This document shows positions 19,516-28,331 of a stretch of 64,000 bases of DNA, in pieces. Source of the DNA: Vogesella alkaliphila (lineage in GTDB: Bacteria > Pseudomonadota > Gammaproteobacteria > Burkholderiales > Chromobacteriaceae). The stretch is from positions 356,523-420,522 of the forward strand of contig NZ_BMYW01000001.1 in assembly GCF_014652475.1 (NCBI RefSeq), in the 5' to 3' direction. Under the pieces are notes generated by a model. The model saw only the letters and a list, made by a program, of their open reading frames with translations. It was not told the origin of the DNA and made no database searches. Position 1 is the first letter of the stretch. Every line of letters begins with the position of its first letter. The translations under genes were made by a program, and so were the position numbers.

Positions 19516-20631
19516 ATGGCCATTACCGTCCTGTCCGTTTTAAACCTGAGCGACAACACGGCGACCCCGAGCCAGGGCTACGTCAGCACGCCGGACTCCC
19601 CGTTTGCCATGTTCTTTGCCAACCAGCTGCAGGCGTTTGCCCTCGGTCAGCCGGGCGTGGCGCCCGCCGACGACCGCACGCTGCCGGACATCGGTCAGCT
19701 TCCGCAGGCTGCCGCTGCAACGCAAGACACAGCCTCGCTGCTGGGGGGGCTGTTCATGCCCGGCCATGCCGCGGCCAACCCGCTGACCACCGCCGGCAAG
19801 GATGCCGCGGCAATCTCCACCCTGACCGACCCTGCGGCGCTTGGCGAAGCGCTGGCGGCGGAAGAGCTGGCCGCACTGGCTGGTGCCAAAACCAAGCCCG
19901 CCAAGGGCGGCGAGGCTGCCGGCGCGCTGTCGGAGCTGGCTGCACTGACCGGCGATGCCGCCGCTGACGAAGCGCCGGCACTGCCGGGACTGCTGGCCGC
20001 CGCCAGCAGCGACAAGCGGGCGCTGCGCGCGTTGAAGGACGACGGCCTGTCCGCCGCGGTGGCGGTGCGACTGGCCATGCGCGAGGCGGAGGCGGCCGAG
20101 GCCGGTTCCGAAGTGAAAACCTTGCCGCCGGCACTTGCCGCCGGGCGGCAGGAATTGCCGACTGACCTGTCTGCCGGCGGCGTCGGCAAGGAGCTGAAGG
20201 AAGTGCTGCTGGGCGGCACCATGGATCGCAGCAAGCAGTGGGGCGAAGCCTTCGGCCAGCAGGTGGTGAAAGCAGTCGAGCGGCAGCTGGACTCCGCGCG
20301 CTTCCATGTCACCCCGGAGAAGCTGGGGCCGATCGAAGTCCAGATCTCCATGAACAAGGAGCAGGCGCAGATCGTGGTGACCACCTCCAACCTGATGGCC
20401 AAGGACATCGTCGAGAGCCACCTGCCGGCGCTGTCGCGGATGATGGAGCAGGCTGGCCTGCAGCTGGCCGATGCCCAGGTCTCCTCGCAGCAGCAGGGCC
20501 AGCAACAGCACGGCCAGCAGGCGCAGCAGCAGCGTGGCCGTGCCCAGCCCGAGGCGCCGTTGCCGCTGGCTGAGCTGGAGTCCGCCGCACCGGCGGCAGC
20601 CGTATCCTCCGGCTTGAGCGTGACCGCCTGA
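19516..20631 (+). CDS. fliK: Flagellar hook-length control protein FliK
   Basis: Secreted ruler and substrate-switch protein, 371 residues. The first 240 residues are low-complexity and rich in Ala, Leu, Pro and Gly, as usual for FliK. The conserved C-terminal hook domain spans about 255-340, with the LGPIEVQISMNKEQAQIV block and the helix HLPALSRMMEQAGLQLAD. The end is unusually Gln-rich (QQQGQQQHGQQAQQQ). AAGGAG ends nine bases before the ATG. Its own sigma-54 promoter lies 36 bases upstream. Confidence 0.93.
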   Translation: MAITVLSVLNLSDNTATPSQGYVSTPDSPFAMFFANQLQAFALGQPGVAPADDRTLPDIGQLPQAAAATQDTASLLGGLFMPGHAAANPLTTAGKDAAAISTLTDPAALGEALAAEELAALAGAKTKPAKGGEAAGALSELAALTGDAAADEAPALPGLLAAASSDKRALRALKDDGLSAAVAVRLAMREAEAAEAGSEVKTLPPALAAGRQELPTDLSAGGVGKELKEVLLGGTMDRSKQWGEAFGQQVVKAVERQLDSARFHVTPEKLGPIEVQISMNKEQAQIVVTTSNLMAKDIVESHLPALSRMMEQAGLQLADAQVSSQQQGQQQHGQQAQQQRGRAQPEAPLPLAELESAAPAAAVSSGLSVTA

Positions 20632-20661
20632 TTGGCCTGTTGTGCCGCGGGCTAAAAACAA

Positions 20662-20672
20662 GGTTGGCCGCA
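20662..20672 (+). repeat. Uptake-like word between fliK and fliL
   Basis: Exact plus-strand copy in the extended form CAAGGTTGGCCGCAAG, about 30 bases after the fliK stop. It is unpaired, so it forms no hairpin here. Confidence 0.75.
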
Positions 20673-20785
20673 AGCGGAAAGCGACTTGCTGTTTCCCCGG
20701 AAATCTACTAAATGGCTGTTCAACTCGACAAGAAATGGAGAAAATAGAGGTTAAGCATTTCTTTTAAACGAGAGCAGGTATTGTC

Positions 20786-21319
20786 ATGGCCGAAAAAGAT
20801 AAAAAAGAAGACGTTAAAGAAGCCAAGCCCGCGGCAGGCGGCAATAACAAGCTCCTCTTGGTTGTCATCGTGTTGCTGGTGTTGGTACTGGCCGCGGTGG
20901 GCGGTCTGGCCGCCTATGTGTTCCTGAGCAACAAGTCGGCCGCCGGAGCCGATGCCAGCCACGCCTCCGCCGAGCACGCGCCGGAAAAGAAAGAGAAAAA
21001 AGAAGGCCCGCCGGTGTTCGAGAAGCTGGAACCGTTTGTCGTCAACCTGAGCGGTGGCTCGTCGATGCTGCAGATCGAGCTGCAGGCCGAGCTGTATGAC
21101 GAAGCCGCCAAAAACAATATGAAGGCCTACCTGCCGAAAATCCGCAGCGCGCTGATCCTGTTGCTGTCGGCCAAGACCGAAGAAGAGCTGCAGTCGGCGG
21201 ACGGCAAGATCAAGCTGAAGGCGCAGATCAAGAAAATCATCAACGAGTCGATGGATGCCGGCGAAGACGAACCGGTTGAAAACGTGCTCTTCACATCCTT
21301 CATCATTCAGTTGCAGTAA
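20786..21319 (+). CDS. fliL: Flagellar basal body-associated protein FliL
   Basis: Inner-membrane protein of the stator-rotor interface, 177 residues. A Lys/Glu-rich cytoplasmic tail is followed by one membrane helix (about 22-50) and an acidic linker, then the periplasmic FliL domain (about 75-177) with FEKLEPFVVNLSGGS and the C-terminal end VENVLFTSFIIQLQ. A 154-base gap precedes it, long for this cluster, so a separate promoter is possible, although I see only weak candidates. Confidence 0.95.
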   Translation: MAEKDKKEDVKEAKPAAGGNNKLLLVVIVLLVLVLAAVGGLAAYVFLSNKSAAGADASHASAEHAPEKKEKKEGPPVFEKLEPFVVNLSGGSSMLQIELQAELYDEAAKNNMKAYLPKIRSALILLLSAKTEEELQSADGKIKLKAQIKKIINESMDAGEDEPVENVLFTSFIIQLQ

Positions 21320-21321
21320 TC

Positions 21322-22335
21322 ATGGCTGATGAAATCCTGTCCCAGGAAGAGGTCGACGCGCTATTACGCGGCGTGACCGGGGAAGAGGACAACGACGGCG
21401 CGGACAGCGACAACGGTGGCGTACGGGCCTATGACATCGGCCGCCAGGAACGCATCGTCCGCGGCCGGATGCCGACGCTCGAGATCATCAACGAGCGTTT
21501 CGCGCGCAACCTGCGTATCGGTTTTTTCAACTTCCTGCGCCGCAATGCCGAAATCTCGGTCGGGCCGGTGCGGGTGCTGAAGTACAGCGAGTTCATCCGT
21601 AATCTGGTGGTGCCGACCAACCTCAACCTGGTACACGTCAAGCCCTTGCGCGGCACCGGGCTGCTGATTTTCGACCCGGACCTGGTATTCCTGGTGGTCG
21701 ATAACCTGTTCGGCAGCGATGGCCGCTTCCACGTGCGGGTGGAGGGGCGCGACTTTACTCCGACCGAGCAGCGCATCATCCGCAAGATGCTGGAGGTGGT
21801 GTTCGCCGAGTACCAGAAGGCGTGGGAGCCGGTGTACCCGATCGAGTTTGTCTATCTGCGCTCGGAGATGAATACCCAGTTTGCCAACATCGCCACCCCG
21901 ACCGAGGTGGTGGTAGCCGCGACCTTCCATATCGAGCTGGGCGCCGGCGGCGGCGACTTCCACGTCTGCCTGCCGTACTCGATGATCGAGCCGCTGCGCG
22001 ACCTGCTGGCCAGCAGCATGCAGGCCGACCGTACCGAGGTCGACAACCGCTGGGTCAACCTGATGCAGTACCAGGTGCAGGCGGCCGAGGTGGAACTGGT
22101 TGCTACCCTGGCGCAGACCAAGGTGTCGCTGGGCGACATCCTCAATCTCAAGGTTGGCGATGTGGTGATGGTGGACGTGGCGGAGAAGGTGGTGGCCGAC
22201 GTGTCGGGCATCCCGGTGCTGGAGTGCAGCTACGGCACGGTGTCCGGCAATTACGCATTGAAAGTGGAAACGATACTGTCCGGGGCGCAGGAACTGTTTG
22301 AGCCGCCGCCGAGTGGGGAGCAAGAAGATGAGTGA
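21322..22335 (+). CDS. fliM: Flagellar motor switch protein FliM
   Basis: C-ring protein that binds phospho-CheY, 337 residues. The N-terminal CheY-binding segment ILSQEEVDALL is intact. The middle CheC-like domain includes the GGxG-type turn (GAGGGDFHVCLPYSM), and a SpoA domain forms the C-terminus. It starts two bases after fliL and overlaps fliN by eight bases. Confidence 0.97.
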   Translation: MADEILSQEEVDALLRGVTGEEDNDGADSDNGGVRAYDIGRQERIVRGRMPTLEIINERFARNLRIGFFNFLRRNAEISVGPVRVLKYSEFIRNLVVPTNLNLVHVKPLRGTGLLIFDPDLVFLVVDNLFGSDGRFHVRVEGRDFTPTEQRIIRKMLEVVFAEYQKAWEPVYPIEFVYLRSEMNTQFANIATPTEVVVAATFHIELGAGGGDFHVCLPYSMIEPLRDLLASSMQADRTEVDNRWVNLMQYQVQAAEVELVATLAQTKVSLGDILNLKVGDVVMVDVAEKVVADVSGIPVLECSYGTVSGNYALKVETILSGAQELFEPPPSGEQEDE

Positions 22336-22774
22336 AGAGCAGGGCTTTGATCCGGATTCGGTCGCCGGAGCCGTTGACGAAGAAGTGTCCATGGACGACT
22401 GGGCTGCCGCCATGGCGGAACAGGAGGTGGCGGAAACGGCCGCCGCCGAGGTGAAACCGGCGACCAACCTGTTCCAGGACCTGTCCGGTAGCAGCCAGAG
22501 CCAGGCGGTGCCGCAGAATCTGGACATGATTCTGGACATCCCGGTACAGCTGACCGTGGAACTGGGACGGACCAAGATCGCGATCCGCAACCTGCTGCAG
22601 CTGGCGCAGGGTTCGGTGGTGGAGCTGGACGGCCTGGCCGGCGAGCCGATGGACGTGCTGGTCAACGGCTGCCTGATCGCGCAGGGCGAGGTGGTGGTGG
22701 TCAACGACCGTTTCGGTATCCGCCTGACCGACATCATTACGCCTGCCGAACGTATCCGCCGACTACAGAAATGA
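22328..22774 (+). CDS. fliN: Flagellar motor switch protein FliN
   Basis: C-ring protein, 148 residues. ATG 22328 is preferred because GGAG lies eight bases upstream. About 60 acidic N-terminal residues precede the SpoA domain (LDMILDIPVQLTVELGRT to the end AERIRRLQK), the usual FliN arrangement. The ATGA overlap with fliO at the 3' end suggests coupled translation. Confidence 0.96.
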   Translation: MSEEQGFDPDSVAGAVDEEVSMDDWAAAMAEQEVAETAAAEVKPATNLFQDLSGSSQSQAVPQNLDMILDIPVQLTVELGRTKIAIRNLLQLAQGSVVELDGLAGEPMDVLVNGCLIAQGEVVVVNDRFGIRLTDIITPAERIRRLQK

Positions 22775-23211
22775 ACCGATTGCTGATTGTATTGCTGTTG
22801 CTGCCGCTGTCCGTCAGCGCTGCCGTGCCCGCCGCCGATGCGGGCACGTCGCCTTTGTGGGGGCTGGTGCAGGTGATGCTGGCGCTGGGCCTGGTGCTGG
22901 CGGTGATCGTCGGAGCCGCGTGGCTGTTCCGCCGCGTCAGCATGGGCGGCATGCTCGGACGCTGGCAGCCGGCCAAGGTGGTCAGTGGCGTGATGGTCGG
23001 CCCGCACGAGCGGGTGGTGATCGTCGAACTGGAAGGGCAGTGGCTGGTCCTGGGCGTGACGGCGAAGCAGGTCAACCTGCTGACCAGCATGGCCCGGCCG
23101 GAAGGTGCCGCCAGTGCCGCTAGCGCGCCGGCAAACACGCCGCCCTTTGCCGAATGGTTGGCCGCAGCGCTGGCCAAACACCGCCGACCCTCCTCCAACG
23201 ATACGCCATGA
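22771..23211 (+). CDS. fliO: Flagellar biosynthesis protein FliO
   Basis: Small membrane protein that helps assemble the FliPQR export gate, 146 residues. An N-terminal hydrophobic leader and a membrane helix (about 28-50) precede the cytoplasmic FliO domain with a GPHERVVIVELEGQWLVLGVT block. The start overlaps the fliN stop as ATGA. An uptake-like word lies within its last codons. Confidence 0.92.
   Translation: MNRLLIVLLLLPLSVSAAVPAADAGTSPLWGLVQVMLALGLVLAVIVGAAWLFRRVSMGGMLGRWQPAKVVSGVMVGPHERVVIVELEGQWLVLGVTAKQVNLLTSMARPEGAASAASAPANTPPFAEWLAAALAKHRRPSSNDTP
23156..23166 (+). repeat. Uptake-like word inside fliO
   Basis: Exact copy, read in fliO within EWLAAA. Left flank does not match the extended form. 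Confidence 0.55.
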
Positions 23212-23954
23212 GCCAATTCCAACGATTGGGCGTGCCGGTGCTGCTGCTGATGCTGCCGCTGGGCAGCCATGCCGCCGGCCTGCCGATGATGACCAGCGCG
23301 CCGGATGCGGCCGGCGGGCAAAGCTATTCGCTGAGCCTGCAGATGCTGCTGTTCATGACCTCGCTGACCTTCATCCCGGCGATGGTGCTGATGATGACCT
23401 CGTTCACGCGCATCATCATCGTGCTGTCGCTGCTGCGCCAGGCGATGGGCACCATGCAGTCGCCGCCGAACCAGGTGCTGATCGGGCTCAGCCTGTTCCT
23501 CACCATCTTCATCATGTCGCCGACGCTGGACCAGGTGTACGCCAATGCCTGGCTGCCGCTGTCGGAGAACAAGATGTCGTTCGAGCAGGCCGCCGGCGAG
23601 GCGGCCAAGCCGATGAAGGCGTTCATGCTGACGCAGACGCGGGAGAAGGATCTGGCCTTCTTCATCGAGATCTCGCGCTCGCCGGCGCCGGCGACCCCGG
23701 CCGAGGTGTCGCTGAAGACGCTGATTCCGGCCTTCGTGATCAGCGAGCTGAAAACCGCGTTCCAGATCGGCTTCATGATCTTCATCCCGTTCCTGATCAT
23801 CGACCTGGTGGTGGCCAGCATCCTGATGGCGATGGGGATGATGATGGTGTCGCCGGTGATCATTTCCCTGCCGTTCAAGATCATGCTGTTTGTGCTGGTC
23901 GACGGGTGGACGCTGCTGCTCGGCTCGCTGGTGCAGAGCTTCGGCGGGAGGTAG
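23208..23954 (+). CDS. fliP: Flagellar biosynthesis protein FliP
   Basis: Core of the flagellar type III export gate, 248 residues. ATG 23208 overlaps the fliO stop as ATGA. A cleavable signal peptide (ending SHAAG) is followed by membrane segments and the conserved blocks FTRIIIVLSLLRQAMGTMQSPP and LKTAFQIGFMIFIPFLIIDLV. Order fliOPQR is standard. Confidence 0.97.
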   Translation: MSQFQRLGVPVLLLMLPLGSHAAGLPMMTSAPDAAGGQSYSLSLQMLLFMTSLTFIPAMVLMMTSFTRIIIVLSLLRQAMGTMQSPPNQVLIGLSLFLTIFIMSPTLDQVYANAWLPLSENKMSFEQAAGEAAKPMKAFMLTQTREKDLAFFIEISRSPAPATPAEVSLKTLIPAFVISELKTAFQIGFMIFIPFLIIDLVVASILMAMGMMMVSPVIISLPFKIMLFVLVDGWTLLLGSLVQSFGGR

Positions 23955-23957
23955 CTC

Positions 23958-24227
23958 ATGACGCCAGAATCGGTCATCACCCTGATCCAGAATGCGCTGT
24001 TCATCCTGATCATCGTCGCCGCGCCGCCGCTGGCGGTGTCGCTGCTGGTCGGCCTGCTGGTCAGCATCCTGCAGGCGGCGACCCAGATCAACGAGATGAC
24101 GCTGACCTTCATTCCCAAGCTGATCGCCATGTTCCTGGTGCTGGTGCTGGCCGGGCCGTGGATGCTGACCACGCTGATGGACTACACCACGCGGCTGTTC
24201 CAGAGCATACCGCTGGCCATCGGCTGA
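23958..24227 (+). CDS. fliQ: Flagellar biosynthesis protein FliQ
   Basis: Export-gate subunit of 89 residues with two membrane helices. Family blocks PESVITLIQNALF and SILQAATQINEMTLTFIPK are present. It starts three bases after fliP and ends one base before fliR. Confidence 0.97.
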   Translation: MTPESVITLIQNALFILIIVAAPPLAVSLLVGLLVSILQAATQINEMTLTFIPKLIAMFLVLVLAGPWMLTTLMDYTTRLFQSIPLAIG

Positions 24228-24228
24228 C

Positions 24229-25005
24229 ATGTTTGCCATCAGCGACGCCCAGATCAACCTGCTGGTTGCCTACTTCGTGTGGCCGTTCTCGCGTATTCTC
24301 GGCGTGCTGCTGGCCGATCCGCTGTTCGCCTCGCGCAGCATCCCGCGTCGCTTCAAGGCCGGTTTCGCGCTGCTGCTGACGCTGCTGGTGGCGCCGCTGC
24401 TGCCGCCGCTGCCGACCGTGCCGCTGGTGTCGGCGGCCGGTCTGGTGATCGTGCTGCAGCAGCTGCTGATCGGCATCATCATCGGCTTCGTGATGCGCAT
24501 CGTGATCACCGCGGTGGAGCTGGCCGGCTTCATCATGGCGACGCAGATGGGCTTGGGTTTCGCGATGTTCTTCGATCCGCAACACGCGGCGCAGGTGCCG
24601 GCGGTATCGCGGGTGCTGACTATCCTCACCACGCTGCTGTTTCTGGCCTTCGATGGCCACCACATCCTGCTCACCGCGCTGATGGACAGTTTCGACAAGA
24701 TGCCGATCGGCGTCAGCGTGCCGGCGCTGTCGCTGCGGCAGCTGGCGGAGTGGGGCGGCCACCTGTTCCTGTGGGGGCTGTGGCTGTCCTTGCCGGTGGT
24801 CGGCAGCCTGCTGGTGACCAACCTCGCCATCGGCGTGATGACGCGCGCGGCGCCGCAGTTCAACGTGTTTTCCTTCGGCTTTCCGCTGACGCTGGCCATC
24901 GGCTTCATCGCGCTGTATCTGGTGCTGCCCTTGCTGGAGCCGGCGATCGCGCAGATTTACCGTGACGGTTTCGGCTTTATCAGCAAGCTGCTGATCGCGC
25001 CCTAG
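24229..25005 (+). CDS. fliR: Flagellar biosynthesis protein FliR
   Basis: Export-gate subunit, 258 residues, with about six membrane helices. It contains the block [21 protein letters not shown] and a C-terminal [14 protein letters not shown] stretch. It ends the cluster. flhB, flhA, flhF and fliA, which follow fliR in some relatives, are not in this window; the next gene is yebC. Confidence 0.96.
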   Translation: MFAISDAQINLLVAYFVWPFSRILGVLLADPLFASRSIPRRFKAGFALLLTLLVAPLLPPLPTVPLVSAAGLVIVLQQLLIGIIIGFVMRIVITAVELAGFIMATQMGLGFAMFFDPQHAAQVPAVSRVLTILTTLLFLAFDGHHILLTALMDSFDKMPIGVSVPALSLRQLAEWGGHLFLWGLWLSLPVVGSLLVTNLAIGVMTRAAPQFNVFSFGFPLTLAIGFIALYLVLPLLEPAIAQIYRDGFGFISKLLIAP

Positions 25006-25019
25006 CTTTTTGCTAAAAT
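24991..25019 (+). promoter_or_regulatory. Candidate promoter for yebC
   Basis: Extended -10 TGCTAAAAT (TAAAAT at 25014-25019) with a weak CTGATC -35 at 24991-24996 and 17 bases between. It lies at the end of fliR and just before yebC. Confidence 0.45.
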
Positions 25020-25096
25020 CGGCATCCTGCGTTATCCGATTCATTTTGCGGCGTGCACGCGGTACGTCGCCGACTTTTTACTCGATTGAGGCTGCT

Positions 25097-25822
25097 ATGG
25101 CTGGTCACAGCAAATGGGCGAACATCAAGCACAAGAAAGAACGCGCTGACGCCAAGCGCGGCAAAATTTTTACCCGCCTGATCAAGGAGATCACGGTAGC
25201 GGCCAGAATGGGCGGCCCTGACCTCGACTCCAACCCGCGCCTGCGCCTGGCGGTGGACAAGGCCTGGGATGCCAACATGCCGAAGGACAACGTGCAGCGC
25301 GCGATTGACCGTGGCGCCGGCACCCTGGAAGGCGTCGACTACATCGAGTGCCGCTACGAGGGCTACGGCATCGGTGGCGCGGCGGTGATGGTGGACTGCC
25401 TGACCGACAACAAGACCCGCACCGTGGCCGACGTGCGCCATGCCTTCTCCAAGTACGGTGGCAATATGGGTACCGACGGCTGCGTGGCCTTCCAGTTCAC
25501 CCATTGCGGCTACCTGGTGTTTGCGCCGGGCGTGGACGAAGACGGCCTGATGGAAGCGGCGCTGGAAGCCGGCGCCAACGACGTGATCACCAACGACGAC
25601 GGTTCGCTGGAAGTGATCACCGGCCCTTACGAATTCAGCGCCATCAAGGCGGCTCTGGAGAAGGCGGGCTACAAGTCGGAAATGGGTGAAGTGACTATGC
25701 GTCCACAGAACGAGACCGAGCTGAGTGGCGACGATGCGGTGCGCATGCAGAAGCTGCTCGACGCGCTGGAAGACCTCGACGACGTGCAGGACGTCTACAC
25801 CTCCGCGGTGATGGATGAGTAA
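25097..25822 (+). CDS. yebC: YebC/PmpR family protein
   Basis: Conserved cytoplasmic protein of 241 residues. YebC-family proteins have been described both as DNA-binding regulators and as factors that relieve ribosome stalling at difficult proline stretches. The N-terminus [20 protein letters not shown] is canonical and fixes the start at 25097. A glycine-rich [14 protein letters not shown] block and the acidic C-terminus are also typical. It is not functionally tied to the flagellar cluster upstream. Confidence 0.95.
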   Translation: MAGHSKWANIKHKKERADAKRGKIFTRLIKEITVAARMGGPDLDSNPRLRLAVDKAWDANMPKDNVQRAIDRGAGTLEGVDYIECRYEGYGIGGAAVMVDCLTDNKTRTVADVRHAFSKYGGNMGTDGCVAFQFTHCGYLVFAPGVDEDGLMEAALEAGANDVITNDDGSLEVITGPYEFSAIKAALEKAGYKSEMGEVTMRPQNETELSGDDAVRMQKLLDALEDLDDVQDVYTSAVMDE

Positions 25823-25837
25823 TCCCGTGTTTCATTG

Positions 25838-25868
25838 AAAAAGACCTGCCGCGTGGCAGGTCTTTTTT
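25838..25868 (+). terminator. Rho-independent terminator after yebC
   Basis: AAAAAGACCTGCC paired with GGCAGGTCTTTTT and a four-base loop, ending in a T-run. Confidence 0.9.
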
Positions 25869-25884
25869 ATGCGCGCCGCCCGGC

Positions 25885-25915
25885 AAGGTTGGCCGCAAGG
25901 CTTGCGGCCAACCTT
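25885..25915. repeat. Inverted pair of uptake-like word
   Basis: Copies at 25887-25897 (plus) and 25903-25913 (minus) in perfect 15-base arms with a one-base loop. It lies between the converging yebC and glsA genes, just downstream of the yebC terminator. Confidence 0.85.
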
Positions 25916-25920
25916 ACGGC

Positions 25921-26835
25921 TCAGAACACCGACTCGCCGCTGCGGGTGGTGAAGCGGTCCAGCGCCTCCAGGGAGGCCAGCGAGTTGCCGCGCGCATCCA
26001 GTCCCGGGCTCCACACCGCGATGCTCATCTTGCCCGGCAGCACCGCCAGGATGCCGCCGCCGACGCCGCTCTTGCACGGCAGGCCGACGCGGTAGGCGAA
26101 CTCGCCGGCGGCGTCGTAGGTGCCGCAGGTCAGCATGATGGCGTTGATCTGCTTGGCCTGGCTGCGCGTCAGGCGCTGCACGCCGCTGACCGGCGAGGTG
26201 CCGTGGTTGGCGAGGAACAGGCCGGCGCGCGCCAGCTCGGACACGCTCATGCGCAGGCTGCAGGCGCGGAAGTAGTGCGCCAGCACCTGGTCGACATTGT
26301 TGTGCAGGTTGCCGCAGCTCTTCATGAAGTGCGCCAGTGCCGCGTTGCGGTGGCCGTGCTCCGACTCCGACGCCGCGATCACGTAGTCGAAGTCCAGCGC
26401 CGGCTGCGCGCTTTCCTCGCGCAGGAAGTCGCGCAGCGCGCTGCTGGAGTCGCCGATCTGGCTCAGCGCGATGTCGGTGACCACCAGCGCGCCGGCGTTG
26501 ATGAACGGGTTGCGCGGCACGCCCTGTTCGTACTCCAGCTGCACCAGCGAGTTGAACGGGTTGCCGGACGGCTCCTTGCCGACGCGCTGCCATAGCGCGT
26601 CACCGTACACGGCCAGCACCCGCGCCAGCATGAAGGCCTTGGAGATGCTCTGGATGGAAAAGCGCTTGTCGCTGTGGCCGGTGGCGTACAGCTGGCCGTC
26701 CAGCGTCGCCACCGCCATCGCGAATTGTTGCGGGTCCTCGCCGGCCAAGGCCGGGATGTAGTCGGCGGGCGCGGCCTGTGCGAGGTAGGGGCGGACATCG
26801 GCGGCGATGTCGTCGATCAGTTGTTGGATGTTCAT
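25921..26835 (-). CDS. glsA: Glutaminase
   Basis: Serine-dependent glutaminase that hydrolyses glutamine to glutamate and ammonia, 304 residues. It has the beta-lactamase-like fold. The nucleophile and Lys lie in SIQSISKAF, the substrate loop in NPFINAGALVV and the C-terminal block in KSGVGGGILAVLPGK. The stop sits six bases from an inverted repeat that may end its transcript. Single gene, no obvious operon partner. Confidence 0.95.
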   Translation of the reverse strand: MNIQQLIDDIAADVRPYLAQAAPADYIPALAGEDPQQFAMAVATLDGQLYATGHSDKRFSIQSISKAFMLARVLAVYGDALWQRVGKEPSGNPFNSLVQLEYEQGVPRNPFINAGALVVTDIALSQIGDSSSALRDFLREESAQPALDFDYVIAASESEHGHRNAALAHFMKSCGNLHNNVDQVLAHYFRACSLRMSVSELARAGLFLANHGTSPVSGVQRLTRSQAKQINAIMLTCGTYDAAGEFAYRVGLPCKSGVGGGILAVLPGKMSIAVWSPGLDARGNSLASLEALDRFTTRSGESVF

Positions 26836-26969
26836 GGTTTGCTATCGGTCAGGTGTTGTTGTTGGTACTACCCTGGCCAGCCGGGTGGTCTGTGCCGCCT
26901 CGTACTGGCCAGTCATTTCCGCCGGCAGCCGCTGGCTACCGGCCGGATCCGTTGTGGAGTGGTTGCCGT

Positions 26970-27626
26970 TCAGGACGGTAGCGCCTCGGGCGCCCATTCC
27001 GCGACAAACACGTCACGGAACTGGTACAGCCATTGCAGCCGCGCCTCGGCCAGTTCGCGGCCGGCGGCGGTCTGCATGGTGGCGGGCAGTGTCGCCAGCT
27101 TCACCGCGATGTGGTCCAGCGCGTAGGCGTGGTCGTCCAGTGGGCGCTGCACGGCCAGCACGTCGTCGCTGGCGGCCAGTGCGCTGTTCATGCGACCGGC
27201 GGTGTAGAACAGCCGCGCCAGGCCGACGGCGCCGAGCGCGTCCAGGCGGTCGGCGTCCTGCACGATCTGCGCTTCCAGCGTCTGCGGCGCGATATTGGCG
27301 GAAAAGCTGTGCGCCTCGATGGCGTGCGCCACCGCTGGCAGCCGTGCCGCGTCGAAGCCGGCGGCGGCCAGTCGGGCGCTGGCCAGTGCCGCGGCCTGGC
27401 GCGAGGCGAGGTGGCGGTCGGGGTGGTTCTTCGGCAGGTTGACCAGGTCGTGCAGGTAGCAGGCCACCATCACCACCAGCGCGTCGGCCTGCGGGTAGCT
27501 GGTCAGCAGCTGCCGCGCCGCATGCCAGACGCGGCCGAGGTGGTTTAGGTCGTGGGCGCCGTCGTCGCCGGCCTGTTCGCGTGCCAGCGCGAGGCAGAAG
27601 GCTTGCCAGTGGTGCAGGTCTTGCAT
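26970..27626 (-). CDS. HD-domain phosphohydrolase (YedJ-like)
   Basis: Cytoplasmic metal-dependent hydrolase of 218 residues. The HD motif is seen as H..HD: HDLNHLGRVWH, then CYLHDLVN, and later QDADRLDALGA, which together supply the metal ligands. The NLPKNHPDR stretch after the HD pair resembles YedJ-type proteins. The substrate is unknown. It lies between glsA and arfB on the same strand, with 134 and 129 bases of spacing, so separate transcripts are likely. Confidence 0.85.
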   Translation of the reverse strand: MQDLHHWQAFCLALAREQAGDDGAHDLNHLGRVWHAARQLLTSYPQADALVVMVACYLHDLVNLPKNHPDRHLASRQAAALASARLAAAGFDAARLPAVAHAIEAHSFSANIAPQTLEAQIVQDADRLDALGAVGLARLFYTAGRMNSALAASDDVLAVQRPLDDHAYALDHIAVKLATLPATMQTAAGRELAEARLQWLYQFRDVFVAEWAPEALPS

Positions 27627-27717
27627 CGTCGATTCCTTGCAGCGGGGGCGGTATTAGAGGGCGCGGCGGGCGGGCTTGTCAATGCGCGTTGCAGCATGTG
27701 CGGTGGGGGTGCGTCAA

Positions 27718-27728
27718 GGTTGGCCGCA
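27718..27728 (+). repeat. Uptake-like word, single intergenic copy
   Basis: Exact copy in the extended form CAAGGTTGGCCGCAA, just past the arfB stop. Confidence 0.75.
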
Positions 27729-27755
27729 ACGGTGCCGGCGGCGGCGTATCGCACT

Positions 27756-28157
27756 TCAGTCGCGCACCGGGCCGCGCAGCGACTTGATCTTGCCGCGCAG
27801 GCTCTTGCTGTCCATGCGCCGCTGCCGCGCGCCGTAGCTCGGCTTGCTGGCGCGGCGGGCTTTCTGCTCGTGGCTGACGCTGTCGACCAGCTGCTGCAGC
27901 CGTTGCAGTGCATCCTGCCGGTTCTGCTCCTGGGTGCGGTATTGCTGCGCCTTGATGATCAGCACGCCGTCCTTGCTCAGGCGCTGGTCCTGCAGCGCCA
28001 GCAGGCGTTCCTTGATGTGCTCCGGCAGGCTCGAATCGCGGATCACGAAGCGCAGGTGGATGGCGGAGGACACCTTGTTGACGTTCTGGCCGCCTGCGCC
28101 CTGCGCACGCACGGCGCTGATGTCGACCTCCTGCGGCGAGACCGGATACTTGCTCAT
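27756..28157 (-). CDS. arfB: Alternative ribosome-rescue factor ArfB
   Basis: Peptidyl-tRNA hydrolase that frees ribosomes stalled on messages lacking a stop codon. The 133-residue protein has the GGQ motif at residues 22-24 (QGAGGQNVNK) and a basic C-terminal tail (RMDSKSLRGKIKSLRG) that enters the empty mRNA channel. No codon-recognition domain is present, which separates it from RF1/RF2. The start at 28157 gives the standard short leader MSKYPVS. The start codon overlaps an uptake-like word. Confidence 0.93.
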   Translation of the reverse strand: MSKYPVSPQEVDISAVRAQGAGGQNVNKVSSAIHLRFVIRDSSLPEHIKERLLALQDQRLSKDGVLIIKAQQYRTQEQNRQDALQRLQQLVDSVSHEQKARRASKPSYGARQRRMDSKSLRGKIKSLRGPVRD

Positions 28158-28167
28158 GCGGCCAACC
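28157..28167 (-). repeat. Uptake-like word overlapping the arfB start
   Basis: Exact minus-strand copy GGTTGGCCGCA, whose last A is the A of the arfB ATG. Confidence 0.6.
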
Positions 28168-28331
28168 TGTTGTCGCGCGCCGGACCTGCGGCGGGCGCGG
28201 GGGTGATATCGATAGCAGCAGTCATGATTTCGGCTTTGCGCGGGGATTGGGCATAATGCGGCGATGCCGCAGGGTGCGGGATAAGCGAATTCTAGCGCCT
28301 TTGCGATGATCGTGTACGAAGGGGAGGATTG